From contig CAIPAT010000065.1 of assembly GCA_903863035.1 (NCBI GenBank), positions 1-51,068 on the forward strand: a DNA stretch of 51,068 nucleotides. The letters run 5' to 3'. Below the pieces are notes generated by a model. That model was not told where the DNA came from. It made no database searches and saw nothing but the letters and a program-made list of their open reading frames with translations. Positions within the stretch are counted from its first letter, which is position 1. Each line of letters starts with the position of its first letter. The translations under genes were made by a program, and so were the position numbers. Shown one piece after another: positions 1 to 6,662 of this stretch. The DNA is from an uncultured Lentisphaeria bacterium. GTDB taxonomy: Bacteria; Verrucomicrobiota; Lentisphaeria; Victivallales; Victivallaceae.

Positions 1-60
1 CCTCCTGTTATGTCATTCAATGGGTGACCATTTTAGTCACCGCAATAAATATACAGGAGA
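1..60 (-). promoter_or_regulatory. Upstream region of a minus-strand gene lying left of the window, with operator-like palindrome
   Basis: Read on the minus strand, AGGAGG (1-6) is a strong ribosome binding site for a gene whose start codon lies just left of position 1. Upstream of it GGTGAC (23-28) and GTCACC (36-41) form an inverted repeat with a 7-nt centre that holds TAAAAT on the minus strand, which could be a -10 element. An operator overlapping the promoter would explain the symmetry. No good -35 hexamer is seen, so the promoter is tentative; the RBS is clear. Confidence 0.4.
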
Positions 61-169
61 TTATGTTGAGTTGATTGCAAAAATGTTATTGATTACGAAT
101 GACTTAATGGCACAACTCAACATAATAACTAACTCTACATAACCTGCGTTATGTTGAGCTCAACATAAC
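61..169. repeat. Cluster of five (G)TTATGTTGAG motifs in both orientations
   Basis: Copies are TTATGTTGAG (61-70, plus), its inverse CTCAACATAA (116-125), CTCTACATAAC (133-143, one mismatch), and a perfect 22-bp palindrome (148-169) made of GTTATGTTGAG followed by its reverse complement. The copies at 61-73 and 113-125 match over 13 bp (TTATGTTGAGTTG and inverse). Repeats of this spacing and size resemble iterons, integrase arm sites or recombination sites. Which of these applies cannot be told from sequence alone. The palindrome also marks the point where the DUF932-like reading frame breaks off. Confidence 0.7.
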
Positions 170-493
170 ACATACCATGCAGTTCAATCCCGCTGCCAGG
201 CCTACCGCAATCGTCATGTCATGGCTGTTACGCAGTCCAATCGCCCGGCTCCATTCGGGATGATTGGAATTCCCCAGCCGCATTACGCCAAATAGCTTGG
301 CTCCTGATCTGGCAAGCCCGTACTGTTCTTTGGTAATCGTCCAGCCGCGCGATTCCACGGCATCAGAGACGATTCCAATGATTTCGCTGTGTGGAACCGG
401 ATGCCAGGATGCTGTTCCCCGTGGAGTCTGGACTCTGGCGATTTCTTCACGGCCCACATACTGCGAACCGCAATGCAACATTAATTCATTCAT
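149..493 (-). pseudogene. DUF932-like phage/plasmid protein, C-terminally truncated (114 aa)
   Basis: The protein carries the DUF932 (phage/plasmid-like) signature: W30 followed by VPHSE, a YGL..SG..FG stretch near residues 58-69, and IGLRNSHD at 85-92, which in full-length members is followed by a glycine-rich strand and a VCDN motif. Here the sequence runs to VC (107-108) and then leaves the family: the last codons are read from the 22-bp palindrome at 148-169 and end at TAA inside it. Full-length members are several hundred residues, so most of the domain is missing. The start is supported by a GAGGAG-type site just upstream of ATG 493. It is the last gene of the minus-strand block, 22 bp after the nuclease gene in map position. 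It may be a remnant or a natural short variant. Confidence 0.6.
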
Positions 494-515
494 ATTTTTC
501 TCCTCAAGTTAATGG

Positions 516-1343
516 TTATGCAGCCATGCACACATGTTTAGCCGCGCTCGAACGATGCCATGCTTTACAAGCATCGGCGAACTGACAGTCACTACAGCCG
601 AACGAAGTTTCCGCTGGCAGGAATACTCCCAGCTTCACGGCCTGTTCAATGGCCGTCGCTATCCTGACGAACCTTTGCAGATCGTCCTTGGTCCGCTGCG
701 TGTAGTGGTTATCACAGCTCGGATTCTTGGTTTTGGTCACGACATCAAACCGGAATGCCGGAATCGTGTCATGATCGGATTCCATCAGGTAAGCATAGGA
801 GAACGCCGTTGCCTGAAAGTCTTTATCCGCTTTGCCTTCCGCCCAGCGCGAAGCGGATGTTTTCCAGTCCACAATGGTTCTGCCATCGCCTTCTTTGATG
901 AGCAAATCGTACTCCCCGATCAATGGCTTGTCGAGACCGGGAACATTCACCTTGAACGCATGAGCGACGGATACGATATTATCCCAGTCGATCCACCGCG
1001 CCAGCAATGCGTCAAGCATGAAACGCGCCTGTTCAATCAGGCTGTTGATGCTTTCGCCGTGCTTGAACGTCAAGTTGGTACAAGCCGCGCATTCCAGTTT
1101 GAACCATTCGGCAAAGACCTCATGCAGTTCCGGCAGCGTCATCCTTTTGCCCAGCATTACGTTTCTGGCGTGGCTGGTGGCCGCGATATGGAATACCCGG
1201 CCAAACGGCAGGCTTGCAGATGTTCGTTCCGATTTTGCCTTATAGACATATTGAAAGGCATATTTCAGCGAACACATCAAATACGTATTCAGTGCGGAAT
1301 ACGACCAGTGCGGTTGTTCCCTTAATTCCAGTATCGTTGGCAT
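516..1343 (-). CDS. PD-(D/E)XK nuclease of the Cas4/RecB/AddB type (275 aa)
   Basis: The predicted activity is cleavage of DNA ends during recombination or replication of the mobile element. Visible motifs are a GxxxH element (G48-H52), the acidic motif in GEYD (D146), the catalytic D-x-K in VDWK (D159, K161), and a Q/Y helix motif at Q177-Y183. C24 in the first helix together with C250-x2-C253-x5-C259 gives the one-plus-three cysteine pattern that holds a 4Fe-4S cluster in Cas4 and AddB. The start at 1343 is chosen because AGGAGG lies 6 nt upstream of this ATG; a longer frame runs into the upstream gene. No cas genes or CRISPR array accompany it, so a phage/plasmid exonuclease role next to the clamp gene is more likely than CRISPR adaptation. 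Confidence 0.8.
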   Translation of the reverse strand: MPTILELREQPHWSYSALNTYLMCSLKYAFQYVYKAKSERTSASLPFGRVFHIAATSHARNVMLGKRMTLPELHEVFAEWFKLECAACTNLTFKHGESINSLIEQARFMLDALLARWIDWDNIVSVAHAFKVNVPGLDKPLIGEYDLLIKEGDGRTIVDWKTSASRWAEGKADKDFQATAFSYAYLMESDHDTIPAFRFDVVTKTKNPSCDNHYTQRTKDDLQRFVRIATAIEQAVKLGVFLPAETSFGCSDCQFADACKAWHRSSAAKHVCMAA

Positions 1344-1356
1344 AATAAACCTCCTG

Positions 1357-1824
1357 TTATGCAGCAACTTTGGACTTGCCGTTGAGTTCGTCGAGCAGTC
1401 TGGAACATTCCGACTTGGTGAGCGATGACAGTTCATCCACTCCGGCGCGTTCCATGATTTCCCTCGGCTTCATCCCCATGCTGTGAGCCAGGTCAAGCAG
1501 ATAGTTCAACTGCTTAGTGCTGGCCGGGGTATTGTCCTGCTTTTTGTCAGCACCGCGCTTCTCCGGATAACGGATATGACCATCCGGCTGCCTGCTCTCA
1601 GAACCATTTTGCGGCCTGTTACTCGAACCATTCGACTGGACGCTGCCGATCTCTGCTTCAACTGAATCTCTGACCAGTTCAAAGGTGTCGTGAATTTTAT
1701 CTTTGAGCTGTTTATCACTCAACCCGTCTGGCAGTTCCACTTCAATTGAGGCGTGGTAACTTATAGAGCTGAAGTCAACTTCAGCCGGGACCTTCTTGGA
1801 AAACGATGCGTTTAATTTCAACAT
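1357..1824 (-). CDS. Mobile-element protein of unknown function (155 aa)
   Basis: Not assigned to a family with confidence. Residues 1-60 form a mixed alpha/beta stretch (a VEVELPDGLSDKQLKDKI-like region), followed by a polar Gln/Asn/Ser-rich linker (about 62-100) and a C-terminal helical part (about 103-150) with KQLNYLLDLA and a KSECSRLLDEL-like helix. This last part resembles the small C-terminal helical motif found in various phage and plasmid proteins of the single-strand-DNA or recombination type; that is an impression only. AGGAG lies 10 nt upstream of ATG 1824. The stop is 13 bp before the nuclease start, so the two are probably co-transcribed. Confidence 0.6.
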   Translation of the reverse strand: MLKLNASFSKKVPAEVDFSSISYHASIEVELPDGLSDKQLKDKIHDTFELVRDSVEAEIGSVQSNGSSNRPQNGSESRQPDGHIRYPEKRGADKKQDNTPASTKQLNYLLDLAHSMGMKPREIMERAGVDELSSLTKSECSRLLDELNGKSKVAA

Positions 1825-1842
1825 GATTAATATCTCCTGATT

Positions 1843-1935
1843 TTACGCCGCTTCATTAGCTGGCGGGATTTTAATAACTTTGACGATACTCCAGCCGTTA
1901 CCGACTGGCTTACGGATATAGATGACAGTTGACAT
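1843..1935 (-). CDS. 30-residue small protein in the mobile-element block
   Basis: ATG at 1935 is preceded by a perfect AGGAGG with a 5-nt spacer, as strong as the sites of the neighbouring genes, and the frame is closed by TAA at 1843-1845. The peptide begins MSTVIYIRKPVGNGW, is basic in the first half and ends PPANEAA; one strand-turn-strand unit could fit. It sits between the clamp gene and the 155-residue protein gene with normal operon spacing. No family is recognised. The RBS and position are what support it as a real gene. Confidence 0.55.
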   Translation of the reverse strand: MSTVIYIRKPVGNGWSIVKVIKIPPANEAA

Positions 1936-1957
1936 GATAACCTCCTGTAAAACAATC

Positions 1958-1993
1958 GAGCCTGCATCCGGATATTACTCCGGATGCTGGCTC
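1958..1993 (-). terminator. Intercistronic hairpin downstream of the clamp gene
   Basis: GAGCCTGCATCCGG (1958-1971) and CCGGATGCTGGCTC (1980-1993) form a 14-bp stem with one mismatch and an 8-nt loop. On the minus strand it is followed by GATTGTTTT, a weak U tract, then the RBS of the 30-residue gene. It may be a partial terminator or an RNA stabiliser that sets clamp expression apart from the downstream genes. Confidence 0.5.
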
Positions 1994-2027
1994 CTGGTTA
2001 TGGAACAGTACGGCTGGATGCAGCCGG

Positions 2028-3497
2028 TTAGAACCCGGACACTTTCAGCTTCTCGATAGCTTCCCTGGCAACCTTCATGTTCTTTTCGCGCTGCTTGGCG
2101 TTGGCCTGCTGGTCGCGGATTTTACGCGTGAGAGTAGCCGCATGTTCGTTAATGGTGCGGATGGCGGCGCGCAGATCGTCCATGGATTCCAGCAGTTCAT
2201 CGTAACTGTCGGTCGGCGGGGTTGCGGGAACGACCTTGAAGCCTTTGCTTGTAGCTTCCGGGATAACCGGAGCTTTGGCGGTTTCGGTGGTCGCGGTTGT
2301 AGTGGCACTTGCGGCGGCGGGGGTGATTTCCTGATTCATGGTTTCATTCTCCATTTTGTTGGTTTCGGGTTCATTGGTTGGGGTTGGTTCCGGGGTTTCG
2401 GCTGCTGACTGTCCACGATCCCGCCATGGCATAAAGATGAGCTTTCCCATACCGCCGGTAGCGATCAACGGGGTCAGCGGGTCTTCCATCAACTCGAACG
2501 TATTATGACCGAGCGAGAAGGCGCGAAGCAGGATTTGCCGGTCAATGACAACCGGTCTGGTCGGCGGGGTTCCGGTCATACTGCTGATATGACAAGTAAC
2601 TTTCTGCTCGTTCACGTTGTCCGTAGACAGTTCAAAGCTGTCGTCTTTAACGCATAGCGTCAGCAGTTTATGGGCGTAATCATTCGGATACCGCTGTAAA
2701 ATTGAACTCAACTGCGCTATGCCTGTCCGGTCAAGTTCCAGCTTTGAGGCTATGTCATTAGGGTTCGGCACGACCTGCTTCCAGTTCGGGTATGTACCGG
2801 ACGGACTTTTACCCGTCCAGCTCCAGTTGCCCGATTCTATCGTTACACGGACGAAATCCTTATCTTTGGTGATCCCGATCTTAGTTGCCCCTTGCATATT
2901 CGCCGGAAACAGGCAGGTCGGCAGCCGTAGCACAATATCTTCCTTGAGCGGCAGCGGATATGCCACATGACAGAGTTGTTTGCCATCGGTGGCAGTCAAC
3001 CCTTCCGGACTCATCAGGATGCCGTGTAATACTTTGCGCGTATCGTCCGGCGAGATCGAAGGCGCGATCCTGGACAACGTGCTGATGAAATCATCCGGCA
3101 AGCCGAATAACTGTTCCGGACCAGCCAGCAGCGTCGGGAAATCTTCGGCTTCCGGCGCAGTGAACACTCGTGTTAAGGTTTGGCCGCTGATCTCTTCACT
3201 GATAGTAACACCGCCAGAGGCTATCGGTTCGACTTTAAGCAGAGCGCGTTTGTCGCCCTTGATGAAGCTTTTCACATCGGCCAGTTGCAGCAGCGTATCC
3301 ATGCCATACGGTGCATCAGAGACTTTGAGCTGGCAGGTCAAGGATTCCTCCAGGTTGGTGGCATTCAGGCTGATGGTCTGGCGGTCAAGCGTTTGCAGCC
3401 GGGCGCAACCGAGTATCGGCAGCGAGGCTTTTCTCGGCGCGACTTTGCTCAACCCTGTCAGCGCTTTGTCCAATTCGTACTTGCTGATTAAAAGCAT
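2028..3497 (-). CDS. DNA polymerase III beta-clamp (DnaN)-like protein with C-terminal extension (489 aa)
   Basis: The first about 365 residues follow the sliding-clamp plan of three repeated folds: a NATNLEESL stretch (like the ATDLE strand of DnaN), SISPDDTRKVLHGILM (like the DETRxxLxGV segment) and TDGKQL (like TDGHRL). The clamp part closes with KLIFMPWR instead of the usual PxRL end. It is followed by a Pro/Thr/Glu linker (about 370-430) and a charged, probably coiled-coil helix (about 435-485) that chromosomal DnaN lacks. An element-borne clamp would recruit polymerase or the neighbouring nuclease to element DNA. GAGGGAATTGAATC before ATG 3497 supplies the RBS. An internal ATG at 2339, preceded by GGAG at 9 nt, could produce the tail alone (103 aa). 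Confidence 0.8.
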   Translation of the reverse strand: MLLISKYELDKALTGLSKVAPRKASLPILGCARLQTLDRQTISLNATNLEESLTCQLKVSDAPYGMDTLLQLADVKSFIKGDKRALLKVEPIASGGVTISEEISGQTLTRVFTAPEAEDFPTLLAGPEQLFGLPDDFISTLSRIAPSISPDDTRKVLHGILMSPEGLTATDGKQLCHVAYPLPLKEDIVLRLPTCLFPANMQGATKIGITKDKDFVRVTIESGNWSWTGKSPSGTYPNWKQVVPNPNDIASKLELDRTGIAQLSSILQRYPNDYAHKLLTLCVKDDSFELSTDNVNEQKVTCHISSMTGTPPTRPVVIDRQILLRAFSLGHNTFELMEDPLTPLIATGGMGKLIFMPWRDRGQSAAETPEPTPTNEPETNKMENETMNQEITPAAASATTTATTETAKAPVIPEATSKGFKVVPATPPTDSYDELLESMDDLRAAIRTINEHAATLTRKIRDQQANAKQREKNMKVAREAIEKLKVSGF

Positions 3498-3500
3498 GAT

Positions 3501-3698
3501 TCAATTCCCTCTGTTATGGTTTTGTTTTAAGGATTCATTGCAAATCCCGGCTACTTTCTTTATGTTTGAATTCAAGTCGGCATTGTCCATTTTCGTAGCA
3601 TCTGCGGCAATGGCTTGTATCTGAACTAATGCCCGGTAGAATCGGTTCCTCTCTTTGACCTCTCCGCTAATTTGGCTTATATCGGCAGTTGCATTCAT
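3501..3698 (-). CDS. Small hypothetical protein (65 aa)
   Basis: The start at 3698 follows AAGGA with a 9-nt spacer; a longer reading of the same frame would run through the upstream gene and lacks such a site. The product is mostly helical, with a MNATADISQISGEVKERN opening and a basic, Asn-rich end. It ends 4 bp before the clamp start and begins 13 bp after the stop of the upstream gene, so it sits tightly inside the operon. No family is recognised. Confidence 0.5.
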   Translation of the reverse strand: MNATADISQISGEVKERNRFYRALVQIQAIAADATKMDNADLNSNIKKVAGICNESLKQNHNRGN

Positions 3699-3711
3699 GG
3701 TTGAAATTCCT

Positions 3712-4053
3712 TTACATACATTCGTATCTGACCTCATCATCCCGGTCTTTTCCTTCAACATCTTCCAGTAACGCCGCTTTGACATCAGGATCAAAGGGAA
3801 CTGTGATATTCCGGCCCAGTGCACTATCCCATTCCTCACTGGTGGGATTACTGGCGATAAAGTCAAGAATAGCTCCCGCTTTGACCGTAAACTCGCCTTC
3901 GCCATCGTCGCCCAGGCTGTTGTAATCAACCAGCGCATCGCACACGCCGCCCAGTATGAAGGAATGGTTGCGGGCTATCTTTTTCGTGATCTTATAGCAG
4001 TCATTTTCTGTGTCAAAAGTTGATTCCAGCACGCGATAAGCTTTTACACTCAT
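3712..4053 (-). CDS. Hypothetical mobile-element protein (113 aa)
   Basis: An acidic protein without membrane segments, signal peptide or recognised motif. Start MSVKAYRVLES at 4053 is preceded by GGGAG. Only one base separates it from the stop of the upstream gene, which points to coupled translation. It may be an accessory protein of the phage/plasmid type; nothing in the sequence shows its activity. Confidence 0.55.
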   Translation of the reverse strand: MSVKAYRVLESTFDTENDCYKITKKIARNHSFILGGVCDALVDYNSLGDDGEGEFTVKAGAILDFIASNPTSEEWDSALGRNITVPFDPDVKAALLEDVEGKDRDDEVRYECM

Positions 4054-4054
4054 A

Positions 4055-4447
4055 TCAAGCTCCCTGTTGGATGATTAGATTTTGCTGGTCAACGACATTC
4101 TGTAGCCACATGTCTGCGAATTCAACCAGCTCCTGTTGCAGTTTGAGATAGACCTGTTCAGTAATTACTTCCTGATAAACCCCGATGTAATCATTTCGGA
4201 AGCTCAACGGGAAAAACTCATGATCGCATTCGCCGAAGGTCATTTCCGGATCGGCCATCAGGTCGCCGTTTTGTTCCCCGTAATGGGCCAGCGAATATAC
4301 GGCAGTGAAGCCCGGCTCATCGGTAACTTTCTCCACGATCAGCGGCATGTAAGTTCCCTTCGTGTTGTCCAACTTCAAATAGCCGTCGTCCAGTTGTGCG
4401 ATTAACGCTTCCATGATCTTTTTCGCCTGTTTATTCAGAGCATGCAT
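4055..4447 (-). CDS. DUF6908-like hypothetical protein (130 aa), first gene of the mobile block
   Basis: The core YSLAHYGEQNGDLMADPEM (about residues 51-69) resembles the conserved SHYxEQNGDLMxDPExE element of DUF6908 proteins, which occur on plasmids and integrative elements; the assignment is from memory and moderate. AAGGA lies 9 nt upstream of ATG 4447. It is the promoter-proximal gene of the minus-strand block, with a promoter and leader hairpin at 4486-4562. Confidence 0.55.
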   Translation of the reverse strand: MHALNKQAKKIMEALIAQLDDGYLKLDNTKGTYMPLIVEKVTDEPGFTAVYSLAHYGEQNGDLMADPEMTFGECDHEFFPLSFRNDYIGVYQEVITEQVYLKLQQELVEFADMWLQNVVDQQNLIIQQGA

Positions 4448-4485
4448 AACTTAAATTCCTTTCTTTTTTTGGGTTAAAATGGAAA

Positions 4486-4520
4486 AGCTCCCTGATGTGC
4501 ATGGCGCACATCAGGGAGCT
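4486..4520. promoter_or_regulatory. 15-bp perfect hairpin in the leader of the mobile block
   Basis: AGCTCCCTGATGTGC (4486-4500) pairs perfectly with 4506-4520 around a 5-nt loop. On the minus strand it lies between the promoter (4535-4562) and the first gene and is followed by TTTTCCATTTT. It could be an attenuator, a terminator for readthrough from the tRNA side, or an operator for a dimeric protein. Confidence 0.6.
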
Positions 4521-4534
4521 CTGTTTCATCGAGT

Positions 4535-4562
4535 ATTATGCCGAAATAAGAATTATTGTTAA
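4535..4562 (-). promoter_or_regulatory. Sigma-70-type promoter of the mobile block
   Basis: On the minus strand TTAACA (4557-4562) and CATAAT (4535-4540) are 16 nt apart, five of six matches each to the consensus. Transcription would begin near 4528, just before the perfect hairpin, about 80 nt upstream of the first start codon. Confidence 0.5.
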
Positions 4563-5010
4563 ATTATAATGAAGTCTGTTTGCCTTGTTCTGTCCGCAGT
4601 GTTCGTTGGGCATCGCGGCAGCGTGAGCACTGATTTATTGACCATCAAGGCTGGGCGGTTGATGCCGGATTTGAACGTCTTTAAGCCTCTTCCGTACAAG
4701 ATGAAAATTCATTGAACATAGCAGTTATATATACCTGAAAATTGATGATCAGCGTTTCTGCTGCAATTCGACGGATCGGACAGCCCGAGACACAAAATAT
4801 TGTACATCAGCAAGTTGTTTATTCTGTGGCTGATTACGGGACATTTAATGGCCTCGGCAAACCGCCAATGGTGCGATTTTACTGGCCGGACGGATATTGG
4901 ACATGCGGCGGAACCGATCGCGCTTAAATTGCCGTTTCCGTGCAAAAAGTTAGAATGCTTAGTTTTTAGATAAAAAATAGATGAGGCATACGAGGGCAGA
5001 TAGAATTGTG

Positions 5011-5041
5011 TGCCGTAATTTATGCCGTAAAAATGCCGTAA
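5011..5041. repeat. Three short TGCCGTAA direct repeats
   Basis: Copies at 5011-5018, 5023-5030 and 5034-5041, spaced 12 and 11 bp, about one helical turn. They lie 80 bp from the tRNA-Arg 3' end and could be protein-binding sites at an attachment region; chance is not excluded. Confidence 0.35.
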
Positions 5042-5126
5042 TTTGTGTTTGTAAGGCATGTTTAAACACCATTTGGCATGTTTTGCGGAGAAGTTATGAA
5101 ATGTCATATTTGAGGCTAAAAAGTGG

Positions 5127-5200
5127 TACGCCCGGAGGGATTTGAACCCCCAACCTTCTGGTCCGTAGCCAGACGCTCTATCCAATTGAGCTACGGGCGC
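5127..5200 (-). tRNA. tRNA-Arg(ACG)
   Basis: The minus strand folds as a complete cloverleaf: acceptor GCGCCCG with CGGGCGT (first pair G-U), D arm GCTC/GAGC, anticodon stem TCTGG/CCAGA with loop CTACGGA (anticodon ACG), T arm with TTCAAAT loop. Discriminator A is at 5127 and CCA is encoded at 5124-5126. The 3' end faces the mobile block, the usual target orientation for integrases that use tRNA 3' ends. Confidence 0.95.
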
Positions 5201-5332
5201 ACATCAGCAACAACTTCTATTAACGAAGCGAAATAAGTTACCAGATTTATCCGATATTTCAAGCGAAGCAACCGACTTTTTCCCAATTATTCAAATATTA
5301 GACGTCAAATCTGGAATAAATAGATAACCAGA

Positions 5333-5361
5333 TTGATTTTTTTCTGAATAAAGTCTATGCT
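5333..5361 (+). promoter_or_regulatory. Promoter of the STN-domain protein gene
   Basis: TTGATT (5333-5338) and TATGCT (5356-5361) with a 17-nt spacer, 31 nt upstream of the start codon at 5393. Confidence 0.5.
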
Positions 5362-5392
5362 AATTATACAATCGTTTTGAAAGGATGATGCA

Positions 5393-6322
5393 ATGTTTTC
5401 TGCATTTGACAAATATTCTATAGTCTTTATCGTGCTGATAATTATGGCGGCGGCAGCGTGCCGGGTTCACGCCGCCGCGGATTTCATCAAGTCCGTCAAA
5501 CTGGAAAACGCCTCCATTAACGATGTGTCGATGCTGCTGCAAAAAAAATATGGATGGAACGTCGTCTTAACCGATGAAAAAAATGACATTTACAAGCATC
5601 CAGGGATAACCCTGGAGTTCACCCGGGTTCCGGTATGGGTGCTGGTCAGATATTCCTGTATGGCAACAGGGTTGAAATACCGTTTTGACGACAATATGAT
5701 TCTCATCGGGAAGAATGTGGAAGAGTTAAAAGAATATTATCCGTCTGATTACAAACCGAAAAGCAAGCTGGATAATATTCCCCGGGGAACCAGAATGTCC
5801 ATCGGCACGATTTATTATTTCCCAATAAATTACATTCCTCCGCAAGTTACCATTAACGGCAGTACGACAACATACACTTCTTCCATGCCGATATTCCAGC
5901 GTTTTGACACAGGAGTAGCAATGGCGGCCCAGGCGCCTCTCTTCCGCCAAGTATCTCAAGGAGAGTCGCAAAAACGGGTAACGGAGATTGCGGATGAACT
6001 CACCGGGGCTCCGTTTCCATTGACAGAAGACAAGCTCTACAATTTTAAAATCGACCTGGATCTGGAGCAGGTTTCGTTGCGCGAAGCCATAGACGCCATC
6101 CGCAAACTAAGCATTCAGGCCGACCCCAAAAAGATCGGAATCAATTTTTACCTGAAGCCGTTTCCTGGCATAGATGACATCAGGGTTGATATTATCCTGA
6201 CCAACTTCTCCATTCACCGGATACTGCAGTACATCTGTGAAGCATCCAGCTTAAAGTGTCATGCAGCCCCTTATGTTGTGGTCATTTATAACCCGCAAAA
6301 TGAACGTAAATCCGGCAAGTAA
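5393..6322 (+). CDS. Exported protein with two STN-like domains (309 aa)
   Basis: A hydrophobic signal segment (about residues 9-28, ending near VHAAA) points to export. Residues 33-105 and about 218-300 each follow the STN (secretin and TonB N-terminal) pattern: a strand, a short helix written as ASINDVSMLLQ or VSLREAIDAI, a beta hairpin, then a second strand-helix unit ending in a hydrophobic hairpin (ILIG; VVVIYN). Secretins and TonB receptors use this fold in the periplasm for contacts inside transport machines, but no secretin pore or receptor barrel follows here. The middle (about 120-215) is low in predicted structure. AAAGGA is 7 nt before ATG. It may be a periplasmic adaptor; its partner is unknown. 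Confidence 0.6.
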   Translation: MFSAFDKYSIVFIVLIIMAAAACRVHAAADFIKSVKLENASINDVSMLLQKKYGWNVVLTDEKNDIYKHPGITLEFTRVPVWVLVRYSCMATGLKYRFDDNMILIGKNVEELKEYYPSDYKPKSKLDNIPRGTRMSIGTIYYFPINYIPPQVTINGSTTTYTSSMPIFQRFDTGVAMAAQAPLFRQVSQGESQKRVTEIADELTGAPFPLTEDKLYNFKIDLDLEQVSLREAIDAIRKLSIQADPKKIGINFYLKPFPGIDDIRVDIILTNFSIHRILQYICEASSLKCHAAPYVVVIYNPQNERKSGK

Positions 6323-6493
6323 TCCGGCGTTCTGCTTTGTGTCGGCATACGATTTTCACTTTTTTTTCATTTTTTTTTGATATCTCATGTGAAAATTCCA
6401 TATTTTGAACTAGATTAATAGTCTGTCATTTGGTAAAAATGAATTATATCAAACTGCTTTACTTAATAATATAAGTAAAAAGAAGGGTAGCAA

Positions 6494-6583
6494 ATGGGAA
6501 ATCTTAAGAAGAAACGCCGGAAAAAGATCGCAAAGCATAAGCGCAAAAAGCAGCTGAAAGCTTTGCGCCATAAGAACAAGTAA
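6494..6583 (+). CDS. bS22/AURKAIP1-COX24-type small ribosomal protein (29 aa)
   Basis: The peptide starts MGNLKKKRRKKIAKHKRKK and is almost all Lys/Arg, matching the AURKAIP1/COX24 C-terminal motif (K-K-R-R-K-K-x-x-K-H-K-x-K-K), known as bS22 in mycobacterial ribosomes and related to a mitochondrial small-subunit protein. It should bind 16S rRNA of the small ribosomal subunit. GAAGGG precedes ATG 6494 and a rho-independent terminator follows at 6617, so the gene is probably monocistronic. Because of its size automatic annotation often misses it. The family match rests on the composition and spacing of basic residues. Confidence 0.85.
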   Translation: MGNLKKKRRKKIAKHKRKKQLKALRHKNK

Positions 6584-6616
6584 CTTGTTGCTTGTAATCT
6601 TTGATTGAAATTGTTG

Positions 6617-6662
6617 CCCTCTTGCCTGTCGCAATACAGGCATGAGGGTTCTGTTCTTTTTT
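6617..6662 (+). terminator. Rho-independent terminator after the bS22-like gene
   Basis: CCCTCTTGCCTG (6617-6628) pairs with CAGGCATGAGGG (6637-6648), one internal T-T mismatch, 8-nt loop, followed by TTCTGTTCTTTTTT. Confidence 0.85.

Larger units (their letters stand above)
4448..5123. other. Intergenic region between the mobile block and tRNA-Arg
   Basis: It holds the promoter and hairpin described separately (4486-4562) and three TGCCGTAA direct copies at 5011-5018, 5023-5030 and 5034-5041. Reading frames here (for example a minus-strand frame running into the tRNA) have no RBS and no family resemblance, and I see no integrase. This stretch may contain the element end next to the tRNA 3' side. 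Confidence 0.5.

Noticed and set aside
534-1325. Plus-strand frame of 263 codons opposite the nuclease gene
   Set aside because: The minus frame carries clear nuclease motifs and a strong RBS; the plus frame has neither.
516-1343. Cas4-like protein as part of a CRISPR system
   Set aside because: No repeat array and no cas1, cas2 or effector gene is seen in the window; the neighbours are phage/plasmid-type genes.
4709-5185. Minus-strand reading frame of 158 codons covering tRNA-Arg
   Set aside because: Its first residues are the translated tRNA, it has no RBS, and no part resembles an integrase or other family.
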